A stretch of 64,000 nt of DNA from Pisaster brevispinus (GCA_023634235.1 JAMKCF010000001.1:16068258-16132257), one strand, 5' to 3'; numbered from the stretch's first letter, positions 34,939 through 46,720 are shown. Program-made: numbers and translations. Notes: generated from the letters alone by a model not told the origin.

Positions 34939-35190
34939 TACGCCCTTCTTAATATTTATGCTGACCTCATATTTTAAGGGTCAAAGCGAGGCTGTGTGCG
35001 GTAGGCTATTACACAACATTCGTTTCTGATTTTGACCATACAGCCCTTCGGACGCTCGCAAAATCCATCCAAAAGCTCATGTCTGATGGTAAACTAATGT
35101 AACAGAACGGTGCAGTGTAAAAGCCTACCGCCCACAGCCTCGCTTTGACCCTTAAAATATGACGTCAGCATAAATATTAAGAAGGGCGTA
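34939..35190. mobile_element. Foldback/MITE-like element, about 76-bp inverted arms
   Basis: The left arm (34939-35014) begins TACGCCCTTCTTAATATTTA and the right arm (35115-35190) is its near-complete reverse complement, ending AAGAAGGGCGTA. Arms differ by a few substitutions and indels. The spacer is about 100 bp and has no coding capacity. No unambiguous target duplication is seen. Confidence 0.68.
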
Positions 35191-36027
35191 TTGTGCACAA
35201 TTAGATAAACCACGTGGTTGGGGGAGGGTTAAAACCCCCTTTCAAGGAATGGAATATTCCAAAATCATTAAAATGTGTTTTTCTGTAAAAGAACAATGGT
35301 GCTTTGTGTCTATTTAGTTATTAGAACTCAAAAGTATCAACAAAAAGGAATTTGTAACTCAATTAAACTCGAAAACACGATTTATTGCTTAAAAATAAGG
35401 GTAAATATGACCCATATACAAAATTCCCTACCTCAACATTTTTGAAAAAAACCCAAATGTTCGATTTAATATCCTTTAAGTACACCACAAAACCTCTTAC
35501 TAATGGGAGTTTCAATGTTGAACTTGCCTGAACATAGAAAGTACATTGATTTCGAATTTCAGTAATTTCGGAAGATTTTAGTAACTGAAAAAATGTCATT
35601 TTTATGCCATTTTTAAAGTTCACTTAGCATAGTTTCTTAACCAAACAAGCAAATTTAAGAAATGCTATGTTAGTATATATAGAACACTTCAGACATGACC
35701 AAAACATTGTATAAATCGGTTGAGTTTAAAGCACATTTCTGTAAAGATAGAATTTAGGGTAATTTCAGTAAAAACCACTATTCTTTGCATTTGAGGTGTC
35801 CAAATTTACGGGGGTCTCACCCCAGCTAACAGGGGTACCATGAATTTTTTAACATTACCAATGGGGATCCTTTCACCTCCCCTGGTGATCCCCAACTTAT
35901 AATTGAAATTCGCTGACCCTCATCTTTCAATTTTTTTAACAGCCTGCATGAACCTTTAAAAATCTGACACTTAAATCACTATTTACACTATACTGTATGT
36001 TTCACAACCTTGTGCATCCAAACTAAC
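35191..36027. other. No gene seen
   Basis: AT-rich. A minus-strand frame at 35363-35623 has no recognisable motif. The C-terminal exon expected for the gene at 36028-36458 is not visible here. Confidence 0.45.
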
Positions 36028-36458
36028 CTGCAGTTCATTCCATGATATGTGTAGGCATTCATCTTGGGTGCAAAGTAGTTCAAGACACTGTGAAAAGACT
36101 CCAGCGATGAAGTTTGTCTTGTTGTTGACATCATTTTGATGTCGTTCAAAAGGCCTGTCTTGGTCAAGATGACTGTCAGTTTCTCTGTTGCTCGTGTACC
36201 TCCAATAATAATGACAAGATTAGTTTATGTCATTTCAAATAACCTTAACATTCTCTGCTCCTCCGTTACATTTAAAAAGCAAAAAAAAGAGAGAAGTTAT
36301 TTACTTGGTTTCATCCATTTCTTTTTGCGATCACTGTCCAGGATGTGGTGCTCACATTTGGGGTATAATTCTGAATTGCCATGATGAACCCCTTGAATAT
36401 GATTGATTATTGATAGCTGTTTTGCAGCCCGCAGTTCCCCCTGTAAATCTTGCAGGAC
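36028..36458 (-). pseudogene. Two exons of a repeat-encoded transposase-like family
   Basis: Exon a (36458-36305) encodes LSIINHIQGVHHGNSELYPK, CEHHILDSDRKKKWMKP and ends in a donor (CCAA|GTAAAT). Exon b (36199-36028, acceptor TTGGAG, donor CAG|GTTAGT) encodes TRATEKLTVILTKTGLLNDI, QTSSLESFHSVLNYFAPK and YTYHGMNCR. The phases join through one Ser codon. The SLE(A/S)FHSV..FAPK block recurs in many uncharacterised proteins of fish and marine invertebrates that I believe come from DNA transposons; I cannot name the superfamily. Both exons are open, but no upstream or downstream exons are visible, so this is a fragment. Confidence 0.55.
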
Positions 36459-37219
36459 CTTAAATTAAATAATGAGTTTGTGATTACTTGGCTGCAAAGT
36501 CAGCGTGAAGTCATGTAGCCCACAGCCAACAAGAAAACATGAGCTAAGCCTACTTCAACATGTTATTGTATTCAGATGTATGTATTGTACTATTTGTAGG
36601 AGGTTGGATATGACTACGAGGTCTTTTTAAAATTAGGTATTTTGTTTTCATTATTAACACTATAGGAAGTACTTTGGGTTTATAGGAAATGGGTATTTTA
36701 GAGATTTTTCCTGATCATATTTAAGCTAAGGTGAATCAAGCCAGAATTTTCTTTATTAAAATTTGCTCCATGTTGATTGACATCAACAGGCAAAGGCTTT
36801 ATATGAAAAATATCAAAGATATACCAAGTACTTTAAATTTTTACTAGTTAAACCTGTTTTTTCAATCATTTTGTTTGTTTTATGCATTTTTGTTTGTACC
36901 TCTGAATATGAAATTTTGTTGGGATAATATTACCTAAGGAAAGTCTGTGACTTACATGTTTGCATACTTTTAAAACCAAAATGAACACTTTGTATGAAAA
37001 ATGTTTGTTTGGGGAAATTAAAGGCTTAATACAAACTTTTCCCTAAACAATTAAACTCAATTGGTACACCTTATTCAGTTTGCTTTATAAAATCATTTAT
37101 TGTCAAGCCAAAACATACATCATCAATAATATGACAACAAAATTTGCAAAGACATGTTTTTCAACGATAAACATTAATTGATGATAAGTGATCGTAGTTT
37201 TCTTTCAAAGTAATCTCAA
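36459..37219. other. No gene seen
   Basis: AT-rich, without motifs, up to the 90-bp tandem array. Confidence 0.45.
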
Positions 37220-38090
37220 ATAAATCAATTGACTTAACAAAAATTACGTAAGGGGTTAGTGTACATCGATGGACGTAGCCTAGTCATAAATCTGTTGTTG
37301 GCACTTATTCATTTAACAAAATATAAAAGGACACACATAAAGGATCAGGGTACATCGATGGACGTACCCTAGTCTAGTCTTGGTGCAAGACGTTTCTCGT
37401 TTACCCTTCATGCACAGCGCGGCCGACCCGCTCATTCAACTCACCAATAGCGCCCGCCACGAACACCTGACTTAGCCCACGTGGGCTAAGTCAGGTTAGT
37501 GTATACGGGCGGTTTGTGCGCTATACCATGGAGCTATACACAGGTTCGTGGCGGGCGCTATTGGTGAGTTGAATGAGTGGGTCGGCCACACTGTGAGTGA
37601 AAGGTAAATGAGAAACGTATTGCACCAAGACTAACCCTAGTCATAAATCTGTTGTTGGCACTTATTCATTTAACAATTTAAAAAAGGATACACACACAAA
37701 GGATTAGGGTACATCGATGGATGTACCCTAGTCATAAATTTGCTGTTGGCACTTATTCATTTAACAGAATATAAAAGAGATACACGTAAAGAGTTAGGGT
37801 ACATCGATGGATGTACCCTAGTCAATAATTCGTTGTTGGCACTTATTCATTTAACAGAATATAAAAGAGATACACGTAAAGAGTTAGGGTACATCGATGG
37901 ATGTACCCTAGTCAAAAATCTGTTGTTGGCACTTATTCATTTAACAGAATATAAAAGAGATGCACGTAAAGAGCTAGGGTACATCGATGGATGTACTCTA
38001 GTCATAAATCTGTTGTTGGCGCTTATTCATTTAACAAAATATAAAAGAGATACACGTAAGGGGTTAGGGTACATCGATGGTTCTTGTTCG
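37220..38090. repeat. Exact 90-bp tandem array
   Basis: The block ACATCGATGG recurs at 37711, 37801, 37891, 37981 and 38071, exactly 90 bp apart, and at 37263 and 37353 before a MITE insertion. Each unit has a hairpin with arms TAGGGTACATC and GATGTACCCTA around GATG, then a GTTGTTGGCACTTATTCATT block. Ninety being a multiple of three, the array stays open as a 30-residue repeat; this is a by-product rather than a gene. The array overlaps the 3' end of the minus-strand gene at 38040-38403. Confidence 0.85.
37375..37633. mobile_element. 259-bp MITE with 9-bp target duplication, inserted in the 90-bp array
   Basis: It begins TAGTCTTGGTGCAA and ends TTGCACCAAGACTA. Inverted homology continues for about 95 bp on each side. 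It is flanked by perfect direct copies of ACCCTAGTC (37366-37374 and 37634-37642). Other array units show the empty site (GTACCCTAGTCATAAAT). Long inverted repeats and a 9-bp duplication fit a Mutator-like (MULE) MITE; an 8-bp hAT duplication plus one matching base is the alternative. The middle has a 30-bp perfect palindrome (37466-37495) centred on CACGTG. Confidence 0.85.
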
Positions 38091-39284
38091 AGACAAAAAG
38101 CACGAAAAGGTATGGGTCTTTAGTAGCCGACAAGTCTAATTCAATATACTTTCGCCTGAGTTCTTTTCTTGTTCCTGGCTGAAGTAATAAACGGGGTGTA
38201 AGTTCAAACCCCCAGAGGATGACTGATTCTAAGGGAACTTCATCCTCATAGGGTTTGGTGTTTTTCCCTTTACCAATATTCCACTCCCTCCATTCCTTCA
38301 ACCAGGATCCCCTATACCAGTGAACTGTGACAATGTTGTCGTCCCTTCCCTTTCCGACTTCTGGTCCAAAAAAAATATAATAATTTGGTCCCTTATCAAT
38401 CAACTGTTGGTATTAAGTTATGGTAGAAATTTATACATTAAGTACATTGAGATATAAATGTACTCGAACATGCACATGAAACATCCCATTAATGCATTCC
38501 CTGAAAAAGAAAAAACCCCAGATTTTATATCATTTGTATAGACATCAAAATCTAGTCAATTTTATGTGAAAGTACCCATTACAACATGGGTACATGTGTT
38601 TGAGAATGTATGCGCTCTACAAAACAGAGAAGACCCTTTGAAAAGTCCTCATCGGCGTTCTCTAGTTTTGGCTCCCATGGTGTAGATGCCCAATGCCTCC
38701 AATGCATTCGGCATTCACCATCAACTCTCCGAAACCTGAACCAATGTGGATGACTGTAATTCTTGAAATCCCCATAAAGTTGCGGTATTATCCAAGTCTT
38801 TATGTCGAATAGCGGAGTGGCAGATTTTACGATGATTTGGGGTGTGTAGCTATCATCACTTATTGCTGCTTGTAAATCTGTCATTAACAACATTATCATA
38901 AACTAAACAAGTATTTATGAAACATAGTTAATTCTAAGATTAAGAAACATCAGTGTGTAACTAAATATTGCTCTGGTTGTATAGGTTTTACAGAGAGCAT
39001 GGGCCGGAACTTCGACAAAAATCACACTGTAAGAGGGTTGTATGGTGGGTGGATATTTAATACCGGGTGGTCTGTGGGTGAATTGGACTTTTGTTTCGAA
39101 AGGATGAGAGGAAGGAGAATATTTAGGGGGTACTAATTGGGTTGCTGACTGGTTGTCTGGAACACACCTATTTGTGACATTCATATTTATGGCTTATAGT
39201 TATATTTACAAGTGTTTGGATTTATGTTATAGGGGACGCTTGGACAGGTGGCAAAGGAAAATGAGGGTACAGAATTTTCACATA

Positions 39285-39461
39285 TGGACTGGCAATGAGG
39301 TCAATAGTGCACGTCTATGCACCCCGAGGAATTGTGACTGACCAGAAGAGGGTCTTATTTCCCGAGGAGGCCAAAGGCCGAGAGAAATAAGACCCTCGTC
39401 TGGTCACTCACAGGCCTGACGGGTCATAGACGTACACTAATGACCGAATAAGGCCAGTCCA
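39285..39461. repeat. Foldback element, about 78-bp imperfect arms
   Basis: Left arm 39285-39362 (TGGACTGGC .. GGGTCTTATTTC) pairs with right arm 39384-39461 (GAAATAAGACCC .. GGCCAGTCCA). The loop, CCGAGGAGGCCAAAGGCCGA, can itself pair. No coding capacity. Confidence 0.65.
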
Positions 39462-40652
39462 TCACACCTTTGTCACGAACTCCTGCACAAAATTTCCGAA
39501 GACAAGTACGCATAACACAATTCCTCCCGTAACAAATTCTCGAGATCACAAATTGTTGTGTCAGTTGACTGACAGTAATTATGACTGCAAAATGATCACG
39601 AAGTAATCAATAACATCTAAAGTTGTTTGAGAATTTTTCCCAAAACTAATTTGCCAATTTCTTCCTGTCATATTTAGGACTATCGTGATTCATGCCTGAC
39701 GCCGCCCTTTTTCGTTTTACGATGAGCATTGGCAACCGTGATCATAGTTCCCAAAAGTGACGTCACTTTCGGGACTTTAAATCTATAGTGCCTAAAGTGA
39801 CGTCACTTTTAGGATCTGACGTGCGCATTGTCCTGTTTTACGCACCAGCCTATATTAGTTCACCCCACGTGACCGTGTGTCAGCCTACCAGGACAAAAAA
39901 AACAGCAAGAGGTGTGTTATAATCCAAGTTGTCCACTGATTTTACTCAATGGTTTACTTGACTTATAACGTAATCAAAACTGAATTTATCGCATGGCAGG
40001 GTATTTTCTTCTTATAAACAGGTATTTACTTTATCAACAAAGCATCAATCGTACCATCCTTTGTATAGATGTTTGCCTTCTTGATTTTAGCAGCAATGCA
40101 AGAAAATAGCTGGTCCACGTCTTCGTGTGTGTGTCAAACTGGTAGGAAGTGCATGGTTACCTGTTAACACAACAGTTCATTAGACTACTTAAAGTTTGGA
40201 ACATTAAAGTTGCATGGCCCGATCTTTTACTCAAACATAAACAATTAGAGCTTGTGAGCGAAATAATTTATCACGTGATATATTGTCAGGATCCCGACAC
40301 TTGCGCATTTGGGCGTTTAAATTCACTGTTGTTATCATTCCACTTTAGCTTTTGTTTATATATAGGGCGATACACCACTTGAGCGAAAGATAACTGTTGC
40401 CAACTTATTTTTTCTGTTTTCGGGGTTTTTTGGGGGGTGTTTTTTTTTAAGCTTTCAAAGAAATTTTCAGATCAGGAATTTATTTTTTAAAAAGACTGGA
40501 ATCCTAGTGTCACCCGAACCATCAATTTAGGATGATGATGATGATGATGATCGGTGTCACACACAACCTCTTCCATACAGAGGGCACTATTGACATTTCT
40601 GTTCTAGTTAACAACACAATGTTGTGTAGTGAGGTACTTGTGACAATCATTT
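39462..40652. other. Non-coding interval with twin CREs and a (GAT)n run
   Basis: Besides the CRE pair at 39758-39805 and a GAT microsatellite at 40530-40550, no gene is seen. A plus-strand frame at 40149-40382 shows no family features. Confidence 0.4.
39758..39805. promoter_or_regulatory. Pair of full cAMP-response elements
   Basis: The palindrome TGACGTCA occurs at 39758-39765 and again at 39798-39805, each inside AAGTGACGTCACTTT and 40 bp apart. CREB/ATF factors bind this site. CpG is locally enriched. No gene start can be assigned next to it. Confidence 0.45.
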
Positions 40653-40890
40653 CTACACGTTTATAAAAGCAATAAAAAGGTATACCTCCTCAAACACTTC
40701 CAGCTCCACAAGCAGGGCAGCAAAGGCAATCAAAAACCGATTCTTATTTTCCCTGAAGCAGTTGTCCAATTGAAGAAAAAGACTCCTCCCCAGCTTTTCT
40801 TTATACATGGACAATGTTTTCAGGAGACAGTTGATGGTCAGATTGCTGTCGTGCGGAATCTCCTTGCTGTCTAAGAAGACCAATGGGATT

Positions 40891-41274
40891 TTTTTCGGCG
40901 GGAACAGATGTGTGCATCAAAACACCTAATAAAGAAAAAAACATTATTTATTTATATGAAATAAAATTAAATTTACGTACATAGTAAAATGCAGTTGATT
41001 GTGTTGTTCTCAAATATCTCAAATGGATTCGGTGTTTTGTTCCAACGGTTGATCAAGGTGACAATTTTTTTCTTCTCAAAGTTTCCTTAAATCTCAGTAC
41101 ATGTAATCAGTTGACACAACACCTCGTCCAATATACATGAACTGATAATTCAGGAAACTTTAAGGGGAAAAAATAGCAAAACAAAAAACAATGGTCTGTA
41201 CATAGAGTGTAACTTAAATATAATATTGATGGGTTCTCCCTACAGTATGGGGGGCCGTTTATGACTAAATGAGC
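40891..41274. other. No gene seen
   Basis: AT-rich; no motif apart from the continuation of the broken minus-strand frame MHTSVPAEKNPIG just above 40883. Confidence 0.4.
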
Positions 41275-41780
41275 AGTTACACATATATAAGAGCAAACCC
41301 ATATATATAAGAGCAAACCCATATATATAAGAGCAAACCCATATATATAAAAGCAAACCCATATATATAAAAGCAAACCCATACATATAAAAGCAAACCC
41401 ATATATATAAGAGCAAACCCATATATATAAGAGCAAACCCATATATATAAGGGCAAACACATACATATATATATATAAGAGCAAACCCATATATATAAGA
41501 TCAAACTCATATATATAAGGGCAAACACATACATACATATATAAGAGCAAACCCATACATATAAGAGCAAAACCATATATATAAAGGACGAATACAAATA
41601 TATAAAAGACTACCGAAAATATATAAAAGACCACCGAAAATATATAAAGGATCAAAGACGAATATATAAAGGACCAAAACTCAAATATAAAAGACCAACA
41701 CAAATATATTGAACAGCGCCCTCTGTATATTGGACATGACACCAATATATATAATACATGAACACCCATATATAAAAGCA
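41275..41780. repeat. 20-bp minisatellite
   Basis: The unit is about GAGCAAACCCATATATATAA (20 bp), near-perfect from 41290 to 41450 and degenerating to the right (AAAGACCACCGAAAATATAT). Because the unit lacks stops on the minus strand it yields long artificial Tyr/Leu-rich frames. Confidence 0.85.
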
Positions 41781-42135
41781 AAATCGTCTCATATAAAGGA
41801 TGTCAACAGCCGCCAACGGTGAACGGGCCTGTTAAATCGGGAACGAAAATCGAGCCGTTTTCTCCGTGGCCGAAAATTTAGCTATTATTAAGTCTGGCAC
41901 CTCGTCCCCCCAAAAGTATTTCTCGTTCGAAGGTCTCGTACGGCCTCCCCCCACAGTACACACATACACCAATCGAAGCAATGGGTGAAGCTGCACCGAG
42001 TGTTGACGATTTTTTAAACAACTGTGTAAGTCATATACAGGACGCTCAAAGGCACCTGCACACCGAAAATGTCAATATAATTGAATTATTAAAAGACGGC
42101 TGGAAGATTGTCTAGTTGTATTTGGTGTTTTATAT

Positions 42136-45100
42136 TATCGTTCGGAGGGAGTGGCATACTACAATGAGGTCCATTCAAGTATTGAGTTAATTTTGCATCG
42201 GGTGCAAGGACTTCACGAACAGTACGAGACAATGAGCCATCGACATATTCAGATGGGAGAAAATCGGACAGTCGTTCGTTGTCCAGTAATACAAAGCAGT
42301 GTTTCAGGCCGACCTCAGTTACATTTACCCCAGGATGTGCTAGACAACCTGTATGATGTTCATCGTTCGTGGACTGTTGTGTCACGACTTGTTGGTAAGA
42401 ATATAAAATTTAATGATAATAACATGATGTAGACATTGTTGAATTGTTTTACCATGCCGTGACTCATGCCTACATATTCAGTTAGATAGCAATGCAGTGC
42501 TATTTAAATAATTATGTGGTAACCTAGGTCTCCCTGTCTTCATACACTGCGACTGAGTCAAGGGTATCTTAGTTAACTGTCTGTACAGTACAACCAAAAA
42601 TGTTGTTCCTTCGTCCTTATTATTGTTGATGGAATTCACAAATTCTGTCCCTCTACTGCAGAGGGGTATACTAATTTTATCTTCAATCATACTTGTTCCC
42701 TTGATTCTGATTGGTCGACCCATAGCAATAAGGGGTGAGATGCCCCTTAAAAATATTCTGCCTTTTGATTTGTTTAGAGCTTGTCACATGATGTTTTATT
42801 TGTACACGCAGCAAACAATGTACTAATAATACTATACCCATAGCAACCAATGTACTATCGATACCATACTTATCATAGCAACAGCAGCTTCTTGGTGTCA
42901 TAAGATCTGCCCTGTAAGTGTAAAGTTGTCCAAACAAATAATCACCGTGACATATCTGCCAGATTTAGCAAGACACAAAAACCCTTGAAATGGTCCTTTA
43001 TCTTTACTAATAATATGTATTATTTTTAATATTTTTTTTTTGAAAATAAGTCCGCATTAAACAAATTTATTGATATTCCTGTCTGTATTCATACCATCAC
43101 AAGTGCCACATCTGACTTAATCCATAAACTCCTTGTGCGCATGTTGAAAATAAACAAACATTGAAACATGTTCGACAGATTGTCTTAAGTAACCTTATCC
43201 ATGTTTTAAAAAACAAATATAATTGAACTTAAGAATTTGATTATGAAAATAATATTAATGTTTTTGACCTTGTGTGCTTGTTTAGGTTGCAGCTACTGAA
43301 CATTACTCCGAAGAAGACATGTTAGCGGTGTCGCTGTGAGCACACAACATGGAGCAAGGGCACAATACAGTGATATTGACTCTGTCCAACTTTGTGAAGT
43401 GGTACACGAAATCTTGCAGAGATTACCAAATGCAGGGGAATCCTTTGTCACAGGTATTACATCCTTGATTGTAGGTTGTATTTTATAATTATTATAATTT
43501 GTATTTTAATGAAATAGTTTATGTATTGTTAGTCCCATTAAATCTTGATGCAGTTAACAATAAAACATGTAAAAAACACAATCAATACTACAATGCTTAT
43601 ATTCATATTGGCCCATCTGGGCCCAAATTGTTGTTTAAAATCCTAGCAACAACTACATCTGTAAAACATAATTTGTTCACTGGGCAAGAAAATTGTTTTC
43701 AATGTACAATGTTGTACACAGTTTAATGTGAGGATGCTTCATGGATAAAGCACAAGACTGCTGTTTTGGTATTGGCTCAATGCTAAAATAACAAGCCTGG
43801 GTTCCAGTGTAAATTTTGGGCTCTGTATGTTCTTTGGCTTATCCATTGAGATGTCATCTTATAGCCACTGAATTTTGTTTTCATAGATAAACAAGCCATT
43901 CCACATTTTCCTTCAACTGAAGTCCACACTAGCCAAAAGCTAGTTAATAACACTAGTGGTCATGCTGGATAGGTCCGTTTAAAAACGTTTGTATGAAACA
44001 AGAACAAGTAAAAAAGCTGGCGGCCTACATCAGTAGTAAAACAAGCTAAACTGATCATGCTGATAATTACTCAAAAAGTTCAGGACAAACCTTGACCTGT
44101 AAATGTGTTGTAATTTTAGACAATTTTGTACTATGCACTATGCATACGTTTGTGCATATTTAAAATTTTATTTTGGCAAGAGTTTTTGGTGCCGCGTGCA
44201 CGCTCATACAACGCGTACGCGTGAACGTGTAGACGTGTATCAATTTAAGGCATCTGGTACGCACATGAAACCATAATTCAAAGCATAAAGCCGAACACCA
44301 ACAATTATTTTTTTCATGGTGCTGTTAATTTACAAAACTCATAGTCTTGTTTTTGAAAAATATGCATACAGCTCTAGATAGTTATTAATGATGTGTAAGA
44401 GATTAGGTTCATGCCAGCCACCAACCCGGTCATTACCATGCAGTGAAGACCAGGTCATCACACTGCTATTCCCGAAGTATTATGCAAATTGAATTATCAA
44501 TATTTTGAGCTTAAAGTCACACTCTTGTCCTGGCGAACAAATTATTTTGTGCCACACAATGTTACCTTTGTGTGAACCCTTGATAGCCAGCTCGTACAAT
44601 CCACAAGGGTGCTAGTGAATTTGTCTGTCGTGCAATGACAAGAGTGTACCTGTTATGTTTGACATATTTCATCAATTTAATAATTCCATTGCGTATAGGT
44701 GCATTGCGTAGACGTGGGCTGCATGTCCAGTGTCGTCGAATCAGAGATGCTATACAGACTGTTGATCCACTGAGCCGTGCTATGAGGCGGAGTGTTGCTG
44801 TCATCCGCCGTGTACAGTGTACCATGTCCAAATGCTTTGTGGTATGTATTACAAAGAGATAAGGCCCCTCCTCATTCCTCTTTTCCATCACAATTGATTC
44901 CATTTGGTTTTTTACATGGACAACCCTTTACTGATTTATGATTTGTTTTCATAAAATGTCTCGCCAGTTTGTTCATTCATCTAGAAGAGTAATTTTGTAT
45001 GATTCTTTTTAGGCACATTGATGGACACCACAAGTTGATCAGATGGCGTATTGTTATACATGGAGGAATAGATGGATATTCTCGATGCATTGTTTATCTG

Positions 45101-45807
45101 AAAGCATCCACCAACAATACAGCAGACACAGTTCTTCAGTTATTTAAAGCTGTGTTGATGAGTTTGGCCTACCTTCTCGGGTGCGCAGTGACTGCGGTAC
45201 AGAAAATGTGGACGTGGCTAGATACATGCTGTCACACCCGGACCGACGATTTGACCGTGGAAGTTTTATAACTGGCAGGAGTGTACATAATCAGCGAATT
45301 GAAAGGTTATGGTCAGATGTCAGACGTGTTATAATCTCCTACTTCCGGAACCTGTTTTACAATCTGGAATCATTGGGCCTCCTGGATCCTCTCGATGAAT
45401 TGTCGCTGTTCACTTTACATTTCATGTACCTCCCTCGGGTAAATCTTTCCATAAGGGAGTTTCTGGAGAACTGGAATCATCATCCCCTTAGTTCCTGTCA
45501 CAATAGAAGCCCGCGCCAAGTGTTTCATGAAGGAGTGTGGATAAATAGAGAGAGCAACAATGCAGCAATCACTGGCCTGCAGGCAACAACCAACCATGTA
45601 TGGGCAGAGTATGGAATTGATGAAGACGTGCCTATGCCATCAGTAGAAAGTGCCAATGATGTGCAAATCCCACCCTTTAACATTCCGCATGCAGAAGCAA
45701 TATTGCAAGAATTGACAAGATGTATTGACCCTATGCAAGATGATGGAAATCATGGGTGTAATCTGTTTCAGGAGGCAGTGAACATTGCTAGAACAATACA
45801 AGTTTGA
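42136..45807 (+). pseudogene. rve-type integrase-core transposase gene, four exons, several frameshifts
   Basis: Exons: about 42136-42391 (YNEVHSSIELILHRVQGLHE, GRPQLHLPQDVLDNLYDVHR), 43286-43456 (ILQRLPNAGESFVTG), 44699-44840 (ALRRRGLHVQCRRIRDAIQT, then a frame change before VYSVPCPNALW) and 45013-45807. The last has the integrase core: [11 protein letters not shown] (first Asp), [19 protein letters not shown], then after a frame change near 45150-45165 [10 protein letters not shown] (second Asp, 45190) and [12 protein letters not shown] (Glu, 45301), and NWNHHPLSS. This matches a family of animal rve-domain proteins thought to be DDE transposons; IS3EU or Ginger-like are candidates I cannot decide between. 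Exon 2 also has a stop after MLAVSL. It is decayed, though the core is well kept. An ATG at 41982 starts a short frame of uncertain relation. Confidence 0.7.
43500..44690. other. Intron of the integrase-type gene; nothing else seen
   Basis: Lies between the exons ending near 43456 and starting at 44699. It is AT-rich, with no nested element recognised. Confidence 0.45.
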
Positions 45808-46329
45808 CAAAGTTTTACTATGTATACCACTTTGACATGTACTATGTATGTATGTATTCTAATTTTAACCAAGATGCAGTTTACTCCAGTGTTTACTTAT
45901 TGACATGTTCTCCCCACAACCTCACAAGTTTTACTTTCTAGTATTGTTTGTTTGCACAGCTGAGATAACTCCACAAGTGAAATTTGAGGTTTTATTTTAC
46001 TTATTACATTAAAAAAAAAAAAAACCTGTGACTCCAGTTCTGAATATTATTTAACACTTTGCATTAGGAACAATGTATACGCTGTTTCTTTTTAGAAAAA
46101 TGTATGAGTGAACTTCAGTAATACTGAGCATGTACATTTCATTTGTCTTTCAGGTCCTAAAAACACATTCATGGTAGAACTGTGTTTTTTAATGACAATA
46201 TTGTCACAATCAAGAGTATGGAATAATAATGCTTGTTTGAGATTAATTTGGCGGCAGAATACCCACATCCTATTGGAGTGTCTAAAACGACTCTGGCACA
46301 TTCAAGGCGCAAAAACATTCCTGTAAGCA

Positions 46330-46720
46330 ACTGCTAGCAATCCAGTGGATCACCAGGCCCACTTCCATTGCTTGCGATCAACGTTCTTTGCTTTCTGGAC
46401 CAGTGCCGAATTTCTGCCATAGCTGCGTAAGCGAAGAATGCCTACTAGAGTGGATTACACACACCCACAAGCCAAAATTCCCTGCTAACCTCTGAAATAC
46501 GCTTGACGTAAGCGCTGATTCTTTGCTTACGGTAAGCAGAGCCATGAAATTGGGCCCAGTCCACGTGTACGCTCTGTAATAATCTGATCTTATTAGAACG
46601 TTCCTAGCGTTCACACTTACAACCATATTTATTTCATAACGATTGCTTTCAAAGGATTTTTATAGCCCAAATCGCCCAATCCAAGGCAACGTGTCCCTTT
46701 CAGGATGTTGCTTTTGCTTA
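46330..46720. repeat. Possible dispersed repeat
   Basis: The minus-strand sequence has GACACGTTGCCTTGGATTGG followed by an AAATAAATATGGTTGTAAG block and GCGCTTACGTCAAGCGTA. These look like parts of short repeats common in marine invertebrate genomes, as far as I recall. No ends can be set. Confidence 0.25.

Larger units (their letters stand above)
38040..40890 (-). pseudogene. Decayed multi-exon gene of the DUF7869-like transposon family
   Basis: Three minus-strand pieces fit one protein in order. Piece 1 (40883-40690): KEIPHDSNLTINCLLKTL, then SLFLQLDNCFRENKNRFLIA, a hallmark of this family (LQLDN..RENKN), a transposon-related domain that I recall as DUF7869. Piece 2 (38881-38581, acceptor AATGACAG): FDIKTWIIPQLYGDFKNYSH, PHWFRFRRVDGECRMHWRHW. 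Piece 3 (38403-38040, acceptor ACCAACAG): GPNYYIFFGPEVGKG, VTVHWYRGSWLKEW and SVILWGFELT. The block with HTHEDID expected between pieces 1 and 2 is absent, and a frame change precedes piece 1 near 40875. The C-terminus runs into the 90-bp array. The family assignment rests on memory of motif order. Confidence 0.5.

Noticed and set aside
37220..38090. CRISPR-like array
   Set aside because: Units are contiguous 90-bp copies without unique spacers, in a eukaryotic context.
37740..38123. 127-residue repetitive frame
   Set aside because: The 90-bp tandem unit is a multiple of three and free of stops; no independent sign of coding.
41107..41781. Long Tyr/Leu-rich membrane-like open frames on the minus strand
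   Set aside because: They are translations of a 20-bp minisatellite that happens to lack stops in three frames.
42478..42937. Small frames on both strands in intron 1 of the integrase-type gene
   Set aside because: No domain, and they lie between exons supported by splice sites.
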